DNA of 64,000 bases, taken from Poriferisodalis sp965208925. GTDB lineage: Bacteria > Actinomycetota > Acidimicrobiia > Acidimicrobiales > Poriferisodalaceae. The stretch covers positions 1,922,001 to 1,986,000 of the forward strand of contig NZ_OZ242364.1 of assembly GCF_965208925.1 (NCBI RefSeq), given 5' to 3'. The position numbers and the translations under genes are program-made. The notes under the pieces were generated by a model. The model was not told the DNA's origin. It did not search any database and saw nothing but the letters and a program-made list of their open reading frames with translations. Positions within the stretch are counted from its first letter, which is position 1. Every line of letters starts with the position of its first letter. This document shows, in pieces, positions 8,339-17,564 of this stretch.

Positions 8339-9832
8339 ATGTTCGAGCTTCACGAAGTGCAGCGGGCAGTCCCGCTGCCAAGCCGCTATGTGGCCCCGGC
8401 CTCGCTCGGCGAGGCGGCTGAGCTGCTGTCGTCGTACGGCACCGCAGCGCGGCTGGTCGCCGGCGGCACCGACCTGATGCTTGAGCTCGCGAGGGGCGCC
8501 CGATCGGGCATCGAACTGCTCGTCGACATCTCGACACTGGACGGCCTCGATCAGATCTCCTACGAAGGCGGCCGCGTCACGCTGGGGCCGCTCGTCACCC
8601 ATGCCGGGGTCATCGCTTCGGCGCCGATGCTGACGGCCGGTCTGCCGTTGGCCCAAGCGTGCCTCGAGGTGGGCTCGCCGCCGCTGCGCAACCGGGCCAC
8701 GGTGGTCGGCAACATCGTCACGGCCAGCCCTGCCAACGACACCATCTCGGCGCTCGTTGCCTTGGGTGCCGAGGTGACGATGGCATCGGTTCGCGGAGAG
8801 CGCACCGTGCCGATCGTCGAGTTCTGTGCCGGCTTCCGCCAGACCGTGCTCGAACCTGACGAGATCGTCACGGCAGTGGCCTTCGATGCGCTCGACGGCG
8901 ACGATCGGCCCACTGATCGTCGCGGCGTCTTCGTGAAGCTCGGCTTGCGGCGGGCGCAAGCCATCTCGGTGGTGCATGCCGCCGTGGTTGCCGAGCTCGA
9001 CGGAGGTCGGGTGGCTGAGCTCGTGGTCGCCCTCGGCAGCGTGGCACCCACCATCGTCACCGTGCCCGAGGCGGCTGAGCTGGCCGCAGGTCGAGAGCTG
9101 GCCGAGGCCAGTGCCGACATCGTCGCCGCGGCGTGCCGGGCGGCGACTCCTATCGGCGACATCCGGGGCAGCGCCGAGTACCGCATGCACGCTGTCGGCG
9201 TCGTGGTGGATCGGGCGGTGCGTGCGTTGGACAGCGGCACCGAGGCTGACCGGTGGCCGTCCGAGCCGCCGCAGTTGACGCTGTCAGCGCACGTCGATCG
9301 TGCGCCGGCAACGTCGACTGAACTGGCTGATCGTGATGGCGTCATATCGGCGACAGTGAACGGGGAGCAGCGAACCGCCGCAGGAGCAGCGGGCAAGACG
9401 CTGATGGACTGGCTGCGCGACGACCTCGGCCTGACGGGCACCAAGGAGGGCTGCGCGGAGGGCGAGTGCGGCGCCTGCACGGTGCACCTCGACGGTGCGG
9501 CGGTGTTCTCGTGCTTGGTGCCGGCAGGCCGGGCCAATGGGGCGAACATCACGACCGTCGAGGGCGTGGCATCGCCCGCCGGCGATCTGCATCCGTTCCA
9601 GCAAGCCATGGTGGACACTGGCGGGGCACAGTGCGGGTTCTGCACGCCGGGATTCGTGATGAGCGCCGTGGCGCTGCTGGACGAGATTCCAGAGCCCACC
9701 GCAGAGCAGATCACCGTCGGCCTGTCGGGCAACCTCTGCCGCTGCACCGGCTACTGCTCGATCATCGAGGCGGTGCGAACTGCCTCGCTCGACTCAGGGG
9801 CGGTTGAAACCACGGCTGGAGGCGCGTCGTGA
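8339..9832 (+). CDS. Molybdenum hydroxylase fused FAD-binding (CoxM-like) and 2Fe-2S (CoxS-like) subunit
   Basis: The 497-residue protein joins two subunits of xanthine-dehydrogenase/CO-dehydrogenase type hydroxylases. Residues about 12-295 are the FAD domain, with the flavin loop 'VAGGTDLMLEL' and 'LRNRATVVGNIV'. After a linker, residues about 335-490 are the iron-sulfur domain: Cys372/377/380/392 form the plant-ferredoxin type cluster and Cys432/435/467/469 the second cluster (CGFC and CRC-TGY). It passes electrons from the Mo centre of the next gene to FAD. The order FAD-then-FeS is the reverse of XdhA-type fusions. GTGA overlap with the next gene implies co-translation. Confidence 0.9.
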   Translation: MFELHEVQRAVPLPSRYVAPASLGEAAELLSSYGTAARLVAGGTDLMLELARGARSGIELLVDISTLDGLDQISYEGGRVTLGPLVTHAGVIASAPMLTAGLPLAQACLEVGSPPLRNRATVVGNIVTASPANDTISALVALGAEVTMASVRGERTVPIVEFCAGFRQTVLEPDEIVTAVAFDALDGDDRPTDRRGVFVKLGLRRAQAISVVHAAVVAELDGGRVAELVVALGSVAPTIVTVPEAAELAAGRELAEASADIVAAACRAATPIGDIRGSAEYRMHAVGVVVDRAVRALDSGTEADRWPSEPPQLTLSAHVDRAPATSTELADRDGVISATVNGEQRTAAGAAGKTLMDWLRDDLGLTGTKEGCAEGECGACTVHLDGAAVFSCLVPAGRANGANITTVEGVASPAGDLHPFQQAMVDTGGAQCGFCTPGFVMSAVALLDEIPEPTAEQITVGLSGNLCRCTGYCSIIEAVRTASLDSGAVETTAGGAS

Positions 9833-12165
9833 GGGAGGGCGCTGCTCCCGGCGCGCCCGGCGCGGCCATTGAGCTGGAGATGCCGTCGCCGCAGGCAGGC
9901 GGTCTGGGCCAGTCGCCGCCGCGTGCCGACGGGCCGGCCAAGGTCTCAGGCCTAGCCGGCTATCCCGCCGACCGCATCCCTGCCGATGCGCTCTGGGCCT
10001 TCGCTGTGTTCACTGACCAGCCGCACGCTCGCCTGCGTCGCCTCGACGTGAGCGCTGCCGAGCGCTGCCCAGGCGTCGTGGCGGTGTTCGGCTCGGCCGA
10101 TGTGCCCTGCAACGAGTACGGGCTGACCAAGTTCGACCAGCCCGTCTTCGTCGGGCTCGATCACAGCGGGCGCAGCGCAGTGCCCTGCGATGTCTCCCGC
10201 TGGGAGGCCGATCACCTTGCGCTGATCGTTGCCGAGAGCCTCGATGAAGCGCGTGCCGCCGCTGCCGCCATCGACGTCGAGTGGGAGGCGCTGCCGGTCG
10301 TGACTGATCTGGACACGGCACTTGCGCCAGACGCTCCGCTCGTCCACCCCTACGACGGCATCGGGTCGAACCTGTACGAGTCGATGCGCACCCGCAAGGG
10401 CGACCTCGACGCCGGCTTCGCCGCCGCCGCGGCGGTCGTGGAGACCACCTACGAAGTGCCGTACCAGGAGCACGCCTATCTGCAGCCCGAAGCGGGCACC
10501 TCGTGGGTCGACGCCGAGGGCATCGTCAACGTCGAGATAGCGGGCCAATGGGTGCACGAAGACCGCGAGCAGATCGCCCACGCACTCGACCTGCCCGAGG
10601 AGCGCATCCGGGTGCGCTATCCCGCCATCGGCGGCGCATTCGGCGGCCGCGAGGACACCTCGATGCAGATCGTCCTGGCGCTGGCCGCCTTGCGGCTGTC
10701 CGAGAGCGGCTTCGACCGTCCAGTGGCCATGCAGTGGTCACGGGAGGAGTCCATCGTCGGCCATCACAAGCGGCACCGAGGTCGCATCTGGGCTCGCTGG
10801 GGCGCCGACCGCGACGGCAGGATCACCGCCGCGCAGGCTGAGGCCTGGCTGGATGCCGGCGCCTACAACTACACCTCCAACAAGGTGATGGGGAACCTGC
10901 ACCTGGGCCTCGGCGGGCCCTACGAGCTGCCCAACGCCGCCATCGACACCCACGTCGTGTACACCAACGCCACACCCGGCGGAGCGTTCCGGGGCTTCGG
11001 CGCACCGCAGGCTGCCTTCGCCGTGGAGTGCCAGGTGAACAAGCTGGCCGAAGCGCTGGGCATGGACCCCATCGACATCCGCCGTGTCAACACCCTGCGC
11101 GAGGGTTCGCCGAGCATCGCTCACACACCGATGCCTGCTGGCGTGACCATGCCCGAGGTCATCGAAGCCTGCGCGCAGGCCGCGGCCCGCCCGGTGGACC
11201 CCACCGACAACGGCACCGAGGCGCCAGCGCCGTTCAGCCCGTTCGTGTCGTTGCCGGGCAGGCGGTCATCGCTGCGGCGGGGACGTGGATTCGCCTGCGC
11301 GTTCAAGAACGTTGGGTTCTCGTTCGGCTTCCCCGAGCGCTGCGAGGCCACGATTGTCTTGCACGGCGAACCCGGCGACGAGGCCCCAGCATCGGTCGAG
11401 CTGTCCCACGCCGGTGCCGACGTCGGCCAGGGCGCCCACACGGCCTTCCTGCAGATGGCCGCCGAGGCGACCGGGGTCGATCCGTCCAGGGTCGTGGGTC
11501 GCTTCAGCGACACCGGGACATCGGGGGACTCGGGATCGGCATCGGCATCCCGCCTGACGTGGATGGCCGGCAATTCGATCCTGGGTGCTGCCGAGGAGGC
11601 CGAGAAGGCATGGCGCGAGGGAGCCCGGCCGGCCATCGGGCACTTCCGTTTCACGCCCCCGCCGACCACCGAGCTGGACCCCGAGACCGGGGAGGGCACG
11701 CCGAACTTCTCCTACGGGTACGTCGCCCAGCACGTCGAGCTGACCGTCGACATCGACACCGGTCACATCCGCATCGACCGGGTGATCAGCGCCAACGATG
11801 TCGGCCGGGCCATCAACCCCCGCTTCGTCGTGGGCCAGATCGAGGGTGCGGTCGCCCAGGCACACGGCCACGTGCTCAGCGAGCACCTGCGCAGCCGGGA
11901 CGGCCGCCTGCTGAACCCCCGCTTTTCCACCTATCTGATTCCCGGCATCGGCGACATCCCCGTGGCCACCGAGAGCGTGGTCCTGGAGCTGGCAGACCCG
12001 CTGGGGCCGTTCGGCGCCCGCGGCATGGCCGAGATGGGTGTCATCCCGTACGCGCCGGCGGTGGCCGCGGCACTGGCCGACGCCACCGGCGTCTGGATGG
12101 ACGACTTCCCGCTGACTCCCGAACGGGTCTGGGCGGCGCTCGCAGGAGCAGGCGTCACGACCTGA
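9829..12165 (+). CDS. Molybdopterin-binding large subunit of a xanthine dehydrogenase/CoxL-family hydroxylase
   Basis: The 778-residue subunit holds the Mo-molybdopterin cytosine/guanine dinucleotide site, where a substrate C-H is hydroxylated with water. Landmarks are 'IGGAFGGREDTSMQ' around 270, 'TPGGAFRGFGAPQAAFAVE' around 385 and 'GARGMAEMGVIPYAPAVAAAL' near 735, where the Glu sits in the place of the catalytic GxKGxGE Glu. The CO-dehydrogenase signature AYxCSFR is absent, so a CO substrate is unlikely; an N-heterocycle, aldehyde or acyl-CoA compound is more plausible given the neighbouring CoA ligase. The gene starts with GTG overlapping the preceding stop. No maturation (XdhC/CoxF) gene is present here. 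Confidence 0.92.
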   Translation: MREGAAPGAPGAAIELEMPSPQAGGLGQSPPRADGPAKVSGLAGYPADRIPADALWAFAVFTDQPHARLRRLDVSAAERCPGVVAVFGSADVPCNEYGLTKFDQPVFVGLDHSGRSAVPCDVSRWEADHLALIVAESLDEARAAAAAIDVEWEALPVVTDLDTALAPDAPLVHPYDGIGSNLYESMRTRKGDLDAGFAAAAAVVETTYEVPYQEHAYLQPEAGTSWVDAEGIVNVEIAGQWVHEDREQIAHALDLPEERIRVRYPAIGGAFGGREDTSMQIVLALAALRLSESGFDRPVAMQWSREESIVGHHKRHRGRIWARWGADRDGRITAAQAEAWLDAGAYNYTSNKVMGNLHLGLGGPYELPNAAIDTHVVYTNATPGGAFRGFGAPQAAFAVECQVNKLAEALGMDPIDIRRVNTLREGSPSIAHTPMPAGVTMPEVIEACAQAAARPVDPTDNGTEAPAPFSPFVSLPGRRSSLRRGRGFACAFKNVGFSFGFPERCEATIVLHGEPGDEAPASVELSHAGADVGQGAHTAFLQMAAEATGVDPSRVVGRFSDTGTSGDSGSASASRLTWMAGNSILGAAEEAEKAWREGARPAIGHFRFTPPPTTELDPETGEGTPNFSYGYVAQHVELTVDIDTGHIRIDRVISANDVGRAINPRFVVGQIEGAVAQAHGHVLSEHLRSRDGRLLNPRFSTYLIPGIGDIPVATESVVLELADPLGPFGARGMAEMGVIPYAPAVAAALADATGVWMDDFPLTPERVWAALAGAGVTT

Positions 12166-12243
12166 GACTCGGCGATAATCCGCCTGCCGACCCAGCCGAC
12201 TACTCAACCGGACGCCCGATACCGCAGTCCTACACTCCCGAGC

Positions 12244-13242
12244 GTGGCAGCGAGATCACGGCCGGATGCAACCGAGCGCGTGATGGAACTGATGATGTTC
12301 CTGCTCGCCCGCGACGTGCCCAAGACCCGCGAGGAGATCTGGCGCGACACCGGGTTGTACGCCCCCGAAGGCACGACGGACCGACGCTCGCTGGACAGCG
12401 CCCGGGCGTCGTTCGAACGCGACAAGGCGCTGATTCGCAATCTCGGCGTGCGCATCACCGAGTCGATGGAGCACGACGGCGCCACGTCGTACACGATCAG
12501 GCCCCGGGACTACTTCCTGCCCGACCTGCAGCTCAGCCGCGACGAGCAGCTCGCGCTGCGCTTCGCCGCGGCACGGGTGGACATCGGCGAAACGTGGGAT
12601 CTCGAGGCTGTCGCCAAGCTCGCGAGCGGAGACCCGTCAGCACCGATCCGCAAGACGGAGCCCGCTGGGGCGGAGGTGGCGCTTCAGACCGCAGCGGCGA
12701 GCCAGAGCGCAACGAGCGCACGGCTGCCCGCGCTGGCTGCAGCCGCCGCCGAACGGGCAGCCGTCCGGTTCTCCTATGGCGGTCGCGAGCGAGACACCCA
12801 ACCGCTGGGCCTGCTGTGCCGGGCGGGTTACTGGTATCTCGCTGCGCGAGAGGACGACGTGGTGAAGACGTTCCGGGTGGATCGCATGGACGGCGACGTG
12901 GAGGTCTCTGAGCGGGGGGCATTCGCGCGGGCGGATGTGGATGTGGCCAGCCTGCTGCCGTCCGAGCCGATGGAAATCGACTTCGGCGACGACTTCGAGG
13001 CCCAGGTGCGGATCGACGCCACGATGGCGCAGCAGTCCACTGCCGAGCGCGGAACAGTCGTCGAGCGGCACGATGACGGCTCGGTGACCGTGACGGCTCG
13101 AGTACGCAACCGAGCCGCATTTCGCATGTGGCTGCTGGACATGGGTCGCCACGCCATCGTGGAATCGCCGCCCGAGCTGGTCGACGAGATCACGTCATGG
13201 CTGGGAGCGCTGAGCGCCGGGGCAGGGGAAGCCGGCCGGTGA
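12244..13242 (+). CDS. pafB: WYL-domain transcriptional regulator, PafB-like
   Basis: The 332-residue protein has an N-terminal helix-turn-helix region ('KTREEIWRDTGLYAPEG...DRRSLDSARASFERDKALIRNLGV'), then a WYL domain with the literal W-Y-L in 'GYWYLAAREDDVVKTFRVDRMDG', and a C-terminal WCX-type segment. The next gene encodes a similar protein with a GTGA overlap, which is the actinobacterial PafB-PafC arrangement. In mycobacteria PafBC is a heteromeric, ssDNA-sensing activator of a LexA-independent DNA-damage regulon (established knowledge). Unlike mycobacteria, no proteasome or tat genes are adjacent. The B/C assignment is by order and the DNA-binding N-terminus only. Confidence 0.72.
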   Translation: MAARSRPDATERVMELMMFLLARDVPKTREEIWRDTGLYAPEGTTDRRSLDSARASFERDKALIRNLGVRITESMEHDGATSYTIRPRDYFLPDLQLSRDEQLALRFAAARVDIGETWDLEAVAKLASGDPSAPIRKTEPAGAEVALQTAAASQSATSARLPALAAAAAERAAVRFSYGGRERDTQPLGLLCRAGYWYLAAREDDVVKTFRVDRMDGDVEVSERGAFARADVDVASLLPSEPMEIDFGDDFEAQVRIDATMAQQSTAERGTVVERHDDGSVTVTARVRNRAAFRMWLLDMGRHAIVESPPELVDEITSWLGALSAGAGEAGR

Positions 13243-14213
13243 GAGGGCCGAGCACCTCAGTCAAGATCGAGCGACTGCTCGCCATCATCCCGTGGGTGGT
13301 CGAGCGCGGCGGCGCCACGGTGGCCGACATCGCTGAGCGATTCGAGATGCACACCGGCGCTGTCTATGACCTGCTGCTCGCAGCGATGTGCTACGAGGTG
13401 GTGGGGGCGAGCGCCTATGAGAATCTTGGCATCGTCGTTTTCGGCGACGATGGCGACGATGAAGACGCCAGCGAGGCGTGGGTGCATGTCGAGCCGGGCG
13501 CCATGCTGGATCGGCCGCTCAACCTGTCGGTGCCCCAAGCGTTCGGGATTCTCGTGGCCGGCCAGTCCGCGCTGGCGCTGCGCGGCGCTGACCGATCGGG
13601 TGCGCTGGCGACCGCGCTCGACAAGCTGAGCACTGCCTATGGCGAACGCGTCCGGGTGTCAGTGGATCTGCCGCTGCCGCGCTCGCTTGCGACTCTGCGG
13701 CACGCACTGGCCACCGGCACCGCCGTCTCCATCCACTACTACACGCCCAATACGGATGCGCTGAGCGAACGCAGGGTGGATCCGCTGGGGGTCACACTGG
13801 TTGACGGCCACTGGTACCTGCGGGGCTGGTGCCACCTGCGGCAGGACCTGCGCTCGTTCCGTGTGGATCGCATCGAGGAGTGCAGCGACACGGGTGAACT
13901 GCACGGCCGGGACCCCGAGACGGTGGAGGCAGCCGCAATTGCGCCGGCGGAGTCCGACGAGACGACCGAGGTGGTGCTGTCGATTCCTTGCGACGACTTG
14001 TGGCGAGTAGAGGCATACCCATCGCTGGAGGTACGCGACGACGGCGACCGGTGCATCGTCAGCTACGCCATCCGCAGCCCGATGGTGCTCGGTCAGATGC
14101 TCCTGCGCCTCGGTGCCGCGACCCACGTCGTCAACGCAGCCGCGCTGCCGCCCGAGTTGGCCGGAGCCGGCCGCACCGCGGCCGCAGAGATCCTGGAGCT
14201 CTACAGCCCGTAG
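13239..14213 (+). CDS. pafC: WYL-domain transcriptional regulator, PafC-like
   Basis: The 324-residue partner of the preceding gene starts at GTG 13239, sharing four bases (GTGA). The N-terminus 'KIERLLAIIPWVVERGGATVADIAERFEM' is a winged helix-turn-helix; the WYL segment reads 'GHWYLRGWCHLRQDLRSFRVDRIEE' and a WCX-like C-terminus follows. Both proteins are similar in length and domain order, consistent with a heterodimer. Together with the mutasome genes downstream in the window, this suggests a DNA-damage response role, but the target promoters are not shown by this sequence. Confidence 0.72.
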   Translation: MRGPSTSVKIERLLAIIPWVVERGGATVADIAERFEMHTGAVYDLLLAAMCYEVVGASAYENLGIVVFGDDGDDEDASEAWVHVEPGAMLDRPLNLSVPQAFGILVAGQSALALRGADRSGALATALDKLSTAYGERVRVSVDLPLPRSLATLRHALATGTAVSIHYYTPNTDALSERRVDPLGVTLVDGHWYLRGWCHLRQDLRSFRVDRIEECSDTGELHGRDPETVEAAAIAPAESDETTEVVLSIPCDDLWRVEAYPSLEVRDDGDRCIVSYAIRSPMVLGQMLLRLGAATHVVNAAALPPELAGAGRTAAAEILELYSP

Positions 14214-14228
14214 CCGTGCCGGAGCTGG

Positions 14229-15035
14229 TCAGTCGACCAGCTCGGTGACGAGGCCGTAGTGATCCGACGGCACCACGCTGTTGATGGCTTCGGTGCCGAT
14301 CAGCCGGACACTCGCGATGTTGCCCTGCGGAACCGGGCGCGGCGTCGACACGAACACGTAGTCGATGCGCCGGTTCGGCCACATGGCCTGGGACAGGTAG
14401 GGATTCTGGCCGCTCCACGTGAAGCCCGGGCCGTCACCCGCCTGTGCCCAGGCATCGCTCCAGACCAGTTCGGGAACCGGAGGCGGCCGCTCGCCGGTCA
14501 GCAGCCGGATCTCCTCGGAGCCGGGGACGGCGTTGAAGTCGCCAGCCATGACGATCGGGAAACCCTCGGGGTCGTGATGAGGTGCCGCCAGCTCGCACAG
14601 CGTGGCCACCTGTGCTTGGCGGATCTCGCTGAGATGGAAGCGGTGCTCGAGGTGGGTGCAGATGACCGTCATCTCGCCGTCGCCGCGGGCAATCCGCGCC
14701 ACGACCGCCGTCCGATGCCCAGACTGCTGACCCTCAGGCGACGAGGGGTCGCCGACAGCCAGCGAGTGCGAGCTGGACTCGATGATCGGCTCCCGGCTCA
14801 GAATGGCGTTGCTGAACGACAATCCCCGCCGACCGTAGCGCGGGTGATGCGCCACGTTCATGTCGAGCGCCTCGCCGAGCAGGTCGGCCTGATTGGGGCC
14901 GTCGCGCTCGGCCCAGATCTCCTGGCAGCAGATGAGATCGGCTTCGAGCTCGGCGAGCGTGGCGGCAATGGCCTCGTGGCGAGCCTCCCAGTTGTCGCCG
15001 AAGCGCCACCACAGGTTCCAGGTCACGATGCGCAC
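14229..15035 (-). CDS. Endonuclease/exonuclease/phosphatase family protein
   Basis: This is a 268-residue member of the DNase I/APE-like fold. Catalytic motifs are in order: 'VTWNLWW' at the N-terminus (Asn), 'CCQEIW' (metal-binding Glu), 'MAGDFNAVPGS' (Asp and Asn) and a terminal 'RIDYVFVS...SDHYGLV' (Asp-His pair). Such proteins hydrolyse phosphodiesters in DNA, lipid or nucleotide substrates; the target is unknown here. GTG at 15035 begins directly with the first core strand. An upstream ATG at 15143 would overlap the divergent alaX gene, so it is not used. It is convergent with pafC, with 15 bases between the stops. Confidence 0.85.
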   Translation of the reverse strand: MRIVTWNLWWRFGDNWEARHEAIAATLAELEADLICCQEIWAERDGPNQADLLGEALDMNVAHHPRYGRRGLSFSNAILSREPIIESSSHSLAVGDPSSPEGQQSGHRTAVVARIARGDGEMTVICTHLEHRFHLSEIRQAQVATLCELAAPHHDPEGFPIVMAGDFNAVPGSEEIRLLTGERPPPVPELVWSDAWAQAGDGPGFTWSGQNPYLSQAMWPNRRIDYVFVSTPRPVPQGNIASVRLIGTEAINSVVPSDHYGLVTELVD

Positions 15036-15111
15036 GGGGTCACCGTAACGGTCACGCACCGCGGCGAGCTGACTGACCGATGCGAGGCCCGGCGACGTAT
15101 CGTCTGCGCCG

Positions 15112-15855
15112 ATGACTGCCGCGCCGAATGCCGAACAGGCCACCGATCAGATCTACTTGCGCGACGCGTTCCTGCAGAGCGTCGAGGCAACCGTGATCGA
15201 TGTGCGCGACGATGCCGTCGCGCTCGACCGGACCGTCTTCTACGCCACCGGCGGCGGGCAACCCCACGACACCGGCACGCTGGCAGACGCCCATGGCAAC
15301 TCCTGGCAGGTGGGCAACGTGCGCAAGGAGGGCGACCTCGTCTGGCACTGGGTGGACGCCGAGCCGCCCCCTGCCGGAACGGCGTTGACCGGCACGATCG
15401 ACTGGGACCGGCGGCTGCAGCTCATGCGCACCCACACCGCGCTGCACATCCTGTGCGGGGTCATCTGGAACGAGTGGGGAGTGCTCGTGACCGGCGGGAA
15501 CATGGAGCCGCTGGCCGCCCGCATGGACTTCGAGTTCAGCCCGCTGCCCGAGGGCTTCGCGGCACGGGTCACCGAGCTGGTCAACGCCGAGATCGCCGCG
15601 GATCGGCCCATCGAGGTGAGCTTCCTGGAACGCGGGGTGGCGCTGGCCGATCCCGAGCTGATCCGCACCAAGGTCAATCTGATCCCCGAGTGGGTGACCG
15701 ACATCCGGGTGGTGGACATCGTGGGGCTCGACCGCCAGGCCGACGGCGGCACACACGTGGCCTCGACTGGTGCGGTGGGCCGGTTCGAGATCACCAAGAC
15801 CGAGTCCAAGGGCAAGGGCAACAAGCGCGTCCGCATGGTGCTGCACGACGCGTAG
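15112..15855 (+). CDS. Alanyl-tRNA editing protein, AlaX type
   Basis: The 247-residue protein corresponds to the free-standing editing domain of alanyl-tRNA synthetase, which hydrolyses mischarged Ser- or Gly-tRNA(Ala). The first zinc motif HTALH is clear, and the second site reads D-G-G-T-H, where Asp replaces the Cys of the C-G-G-T-H version. The core 'YATGGGQPHDTGTL' near residue 45 matches the family N-terminal barrel. Length fits the AlaX-M type. It is divergent from the EEP gene (76 bp apart) and lies upstream of the DNA methyltransferase. The Asp for Cys change also occurs in other bacterial members as far as I recall, so activity is not excluded. Confidence 0.85.
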   Translation: MTAAPNAEQATDQIYLRDAFLQSVEATVIDVRDDAVALDRTVFYATGGGQPHDTGTLADAHGNSWQVGNVRKEGDLVWHWVDAEPPPAGTALTGTIDWDRRLQLMRTHTALHILCGVIWNEWGVLVTGGNMEPLAARMDFEFSPLPEGFAARVTELVNAEIAADRPIEVSFLERGVALADPELIRTKVNLIPEWVTDIRVVDIVGLDRQADGGTHVASTGAVGRFEITKTESKGKGNKRVRMVLHDA

Positions 15856-15891
15856 CAGCCTTGGAGCCCGGGGCGGGTCCTGTCGCCGAAC

Positions 15892-15926
15892 ACCCCGCAG
15901 TCCTCGCAAGCTGCGGGCTGCGGGGT
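15892..15926 (+). terminator. Hairpin between alaX and the DNA methyltransferase gene
   Basis: ACCCCGCAG (15892-15900) pairs perfectly with CTGCGGGGT (15918-15926) across a 17-base loop. It lies 37 bases past the alaX stop. No T-run follows. It could end alaX transcription or sit in the leader of the methyltransferase. Confidence 0.45.
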
Positions 15927-16003
15927 CCCCGTTCGACGCCACCCACCCCTATTTCCAACGTTCCTTCTTGGCGAGCGCGCGCTTGTTCGGTACCTTGTGG
16001 AAA

Positions 16004-17560
16004 ATGACTCCCCGGGAGCCGTTGGGCGCAACGCGCACCGCTGCGCCGTCTGCTCGCCGGACGGCGACGTCTCGATTCGGCGCCTCCCGGCGCGAGGGTC
16101 ATGACGCCTCGGCGTTCTACGCCCGCTTCACGCCCCCGGTCCTGTCCGATGACGACACGGTGGCTCGGGGACCCGACTTCGACCCTGAGCTGGCCGAACG
16201 TCTCGGCGACGGCTGCTTCTGCGGAGATGCGCGGCAGATGGCCGAGCTGCCCGATGCGTGCGTGGCCCTGGTGGTCACCTCACCGCCGTACTTCGTCGGC
16301 AAGTCCTACGAAGACGCGGTCGCAGCGGGCGCCGACAGCCGCATTCCCACGAGCTACTTCGATTACCTCGACATGCTGCGCGAGGTGTTCGCCGAGTGTG
16401 TGCGCGTGCTGGAGCCGGGCGGCCGCATCGCCGTCAACGTGGCCAATCTGGGCCGCAAGCCGTACCGCAGCCTGTCGGGCGATGTGGCAAAGATCTTCGA
16501 GGAGCTCGGCCTGTTGCTGCGGGGCGAGATCGTCTGGCAGAAGAGCAAGGGCTCGAGCGGATCGTGCGCATGGGGCTCATTCCGCAGCCCGTCGAACCCG
16601 ACGCTGCGCGACACCACCGAGCGCATCGTGATCGCCAGCAAGGGCCGCTTCGACCGGGCTCGTTCGGCAGCGCAGCGCGAGAGCGAGGGCCTGCCGTACC
16701 GCAGCAGCCTGTCCACCGATGAGTTCATGGAAGCCACGCTCGACGTGTGGGACATGGGTCCCGAGAGCGCGCAGCGGGTGCGGCATCCAGCGCCCTTCCC
16801 CCTGGAACTGCCCCGCCGCCTGATCGACCTGTACACCTACGAGAACGATCTCGTGCTGGACCCGTTCATGGGCTCGGGCACGACGCTGGTGGCGAGCGTG
16901 CTGTGCGGGCGACGACCGGTGGGCTACGACCTCGATCCCGACTACGTGGAACTTGCCCGCTCGCGTGTCGAGACCGCCGCTTCCGCACCGCCCGAGACAC
17001 CCCGCCGCGCCGAGCAGCCGCCGCTGTTCGAGCCGAGTGCGATCCGGCCGAGAACGCCAGCGCCGATAGCCGACGAGATGACCGCCGATGCGTTCGTCCG
17101 CCAGGCCACCGAGGCTGGTCGCAAGGCGCACGACATTGCCGGCGATCTGCTGGAGCACTGCGGTTTCGAAGTACTGCGCAGCCCCGCAACGGTGCGCGGT
17201 TCGGGGGTGAAGTTCAGCTTTCTGGTGGCCGACCGGGCGAACGGCGAGTGGTGGATCGATGTGGCGGGAGCATTCACCACCGTTCGGCCTGGCCTGCTGC
17301 GCGCCGAGACGTTGTGGAAGGCACTGGGTCGCGCCTCGGTACTGGCCGCGGCCGAGCCCGATGCGCGACTGCTGCTGCTGACACCCCATCTGCCGCGACC
17401 GGGTGCCGAGGGCGACCGTGCCCTGCGCACGCTGGGGCCGGCAGCAGTCTTCGATGTGATCGAGCTGTTCGACGACCAGGCTGCTGCCCGGCTGGCGAGC
17501 TACGCCGAGGGCGCCGCGGCTCCGCTGGTCGGCTTCTGGGACGACAGCGAGATCGACTAG
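16004..17560 (+). CDS. Beta-class DNA methyltransferase (N4-cytosine or N6-adenine) with an extra C-terminal domain
   Basis: The 518-residue protein has the catalytic motif SPPY at 93-96 before the SAM-binding motif DPFMGSGTT at 286-294, which is the order IV-TRD-I of beta-class amino-methyltransferases. Residues about 150-270 would be the target recognition region. Residues about 350-515 are not part of a normal methylase: they contain 'GRKAHDIAGDLLEHCGFEVL', then 'VKFSFLVADR...WWIDVAGAFT' and 'WKALGRASVLAAAEPDARLLLLTPHLP', a beta-rich pattern recalling restriction-endonuclease folds, but without a clear D-x-(D/E)xK. No separate endonuclease gene is adjacent, so it is an orphan or a single-chain system. 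ATG 16004 is the first good start after the hairpin. Confidence 0.82.
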   Translation: MTPREPLGATRTAAPSARRTATSRFGASRREGHDASAFYARFTPPVLSDDDTVARGPDFDPELAERLGDGCFCGDARQMAELPDACVALVVTSPPYFVGKSYEDAVAAGADSRIPTSYFDYLDMLREVFAECVRVLEPGGRIAVNVANLGRKPYRSLSGDVAKIFEELGLLLRGEIVWQKSKGSSGSCAWGSFRSPSNPTLRDTTERIVIASKGRFDRARSAAQRESEGLPYRSSLSTDEFMEATLDVWDMGPESAQRVRHPAPFPLELPRRLIDLYTYENDLVLDPFMGSGTTLVASVLCGRRPVGYDLDPDYVELARSRVETAASAPPETPRRAEQPPLFEPSAIRPRTPAPIADEMTADAFVRQATEAGRKAHDIAGDLLEHCGFEVLRSPATVRGSGVKFSFLVADRANGEWWIDVAGAFTTVRPGLLRAETLWKALGRASVLAAAEPDARLLLLTPHLPRPGAEGDRALRTLGPAAVFDVIELFDDQAAARLASYAEGAAAPLVGFWDDSEID

Positions 17561-17564
17561 GCGC

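Noticed and set aside
8180..9747. Long open frames on the minus strand opposite the FAD/2Fe-2S gene
   Set aside because: They encode Arg/Ser/Ala-rich low-complexity protein and lie antisense to conserved motifs; a usual effect of high GC with GC-rich third positions.
9829..12165. Aerobic CO dehydrogenase large subunit
   Set aside because: The CoxL active-site loop AYxCSFR is absent; only the general hydroxylase motifs are seen.
11028..12911. A 627-residue plus-strand frame across the end of the molybdopterin subunit and the PafB-like gene
   Set aside because: It crosses two well-supported genes in another frame and its composition is Arg/Gly/Pro-rich without motifs.
15035..15143. Longer EEP protein starting at 15143
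   Set aside because: It would overlap the alaX coding region and the extra residues show no conservation; GTG 15035 starts at the core strand.
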